DNA from: Arenibacter troitsensis
Lineage (GTDB): Bacteria; Bacteroidota; Bacteroidia; Flavobacteriales; Flavobacteriaceae
DNA length: 64,000 nucleotides
Reading direction: 5' to 3'
Assembly (NCBI RefSeq): GCF_900177645.1
Contig: NZ_FXAO01000004.1
Location: 343,453 to 407,452 of the forward strand
Below are positions 63,929 to 64,000 of this stretch, one piece after another; the first letter of the stretch is position 1; each line of letters begins with the position of its first letter. The translations under genes and the position numbers were made by a program. The notes under the pieces were generated by a model, which was not told the DNA's origin, did no database searches, and saw only the letters and a program-made list of their open reading frames with translations.

Positions 63929-64000
63929 TTACTGTACTACTTCTACCCATTGGCCCTTGGTTCGTACTGCAAAATCATTGTTGTACATAGCCTCGGCCTG
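63929..64000 (-). CDS. C-terminus of a gene running in from beyond the window
   Basis: The minus strand encodes 23 residues and a TAA at 63929-63931 (AEAMYNNDFAVRTKGQWVEVVQ is the end of the product). Its position near pbpC suggests the bacterial alpha-2-macroglobulin that often accompanies PBP1C, and the visible tail would fit one, but this is too short to decide. Confidence 0.3.
   Translation of the reverse strand, partial: QAEAMYNNDFAVRTKGQWVEVVQ

Noticed and set aside
1-64000. CRISPR arrays, tRNA or rRNA genes, transposases, prophage or restriction/defence systems
   Set aside because: Looked for by reading all gaps and products; nothing with direct repeats, cloverleaf-like or transposase-like features was found.

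Overview
The window comes from a member of the Bacteroidota, most likely a marine or free-living Flavobacteriaceae. The evidence is AT-rich DNA, four TonB-dependent receptors with carboxypeptidase-like N-terminal domains, a SusC/SusD pair, many short-signal lipoproteins, Bacteroidota-type promoters (TTG ... TAnnTTTG) and the family gene order ileS-dksA-lspA. The genus cannot be fixed from the sequence alone. I saw no rRNA, tRNA, CRISPR array, insertion sequence or prophage. Most of the window is ordinary chromosome with a few accessory nutrient-uptake loci.

Layout. 1-5.3 kb: a TonB receptor and a DUF5689/lamin-tail lipoprotein (cut by the window edge) lie divergent from a secreted endonuclease/exonuclease/phosphatase-type enzyme, probably a nucleic-acid or phosphoester scavenging locus. 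5.3-10.9 kb: a secreted DUF1080 protein, a small membrane protein, and a second TonB receptor/choice-of-anchor lipoprotein operon. 11-15.8 kb: a tight four-gene operon DUF3108-tryptophan 2,3-dioxygenase-M23 peptidase-glucose-6-phosphate isomerase, with 4-hydroxyphenylpyruvate dioxygenase upstream. 17.6-28 kb: a patatin/outer-membrane barrel protein with uvrC, then 5-FTHF cyclo-ligase, lspA, a DksA-like protein and ileS. 28-39.9 kb: DUF4382 and LEA-like lipoproteins, a TonB receptor behind recO, gdhA, metB-type enzyme, small stress/housekeeping proteins and a transporter.

40.2-50.8 kb is the most distinctive region. It holds a SusC/SusD pair on the plus strand, and on the minus strand a LacI regulator and a four-gene set of exported proteins: tandem DUF1080, Tat-exported Gfo/Idh/MocA oxidoreductase, DUF6807, and single DUF1080. 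Both transcription units start at promoters that carry the same long palindrome (core TTCGTTAACGTTAACGAA) in the same register over the -7 box. This makes a two-promoter regulon under the local LacI protein very likely. The enzyme set points to 3-keto-glycoside chemistry rather than classical glycoside hydrolases, none of which is present.

51-64 kb: YheT-type hydrolase, lipoprotein cytochrome c, SulP transporter, phytanoyl-CoA dioxygenase-like protein, a family-specific lipoprotein, gpsA, glpD, penicillin-binding protein 1C, CvpA and lipoproteins.

Other items worth attention: two copies of a two-hairpin, terminator-ended RNA-like element sharing a 17-nt motif (about 16.0 and 55.4 kb); a perfect 42-bp palindrome in a divergent intergenic region (38.8 kb); an isoleucyl-tRNA synthetase with its HxGH motif swapped to GxHH; and a possible 28-residue membrane microprotein at 22.1 kb.
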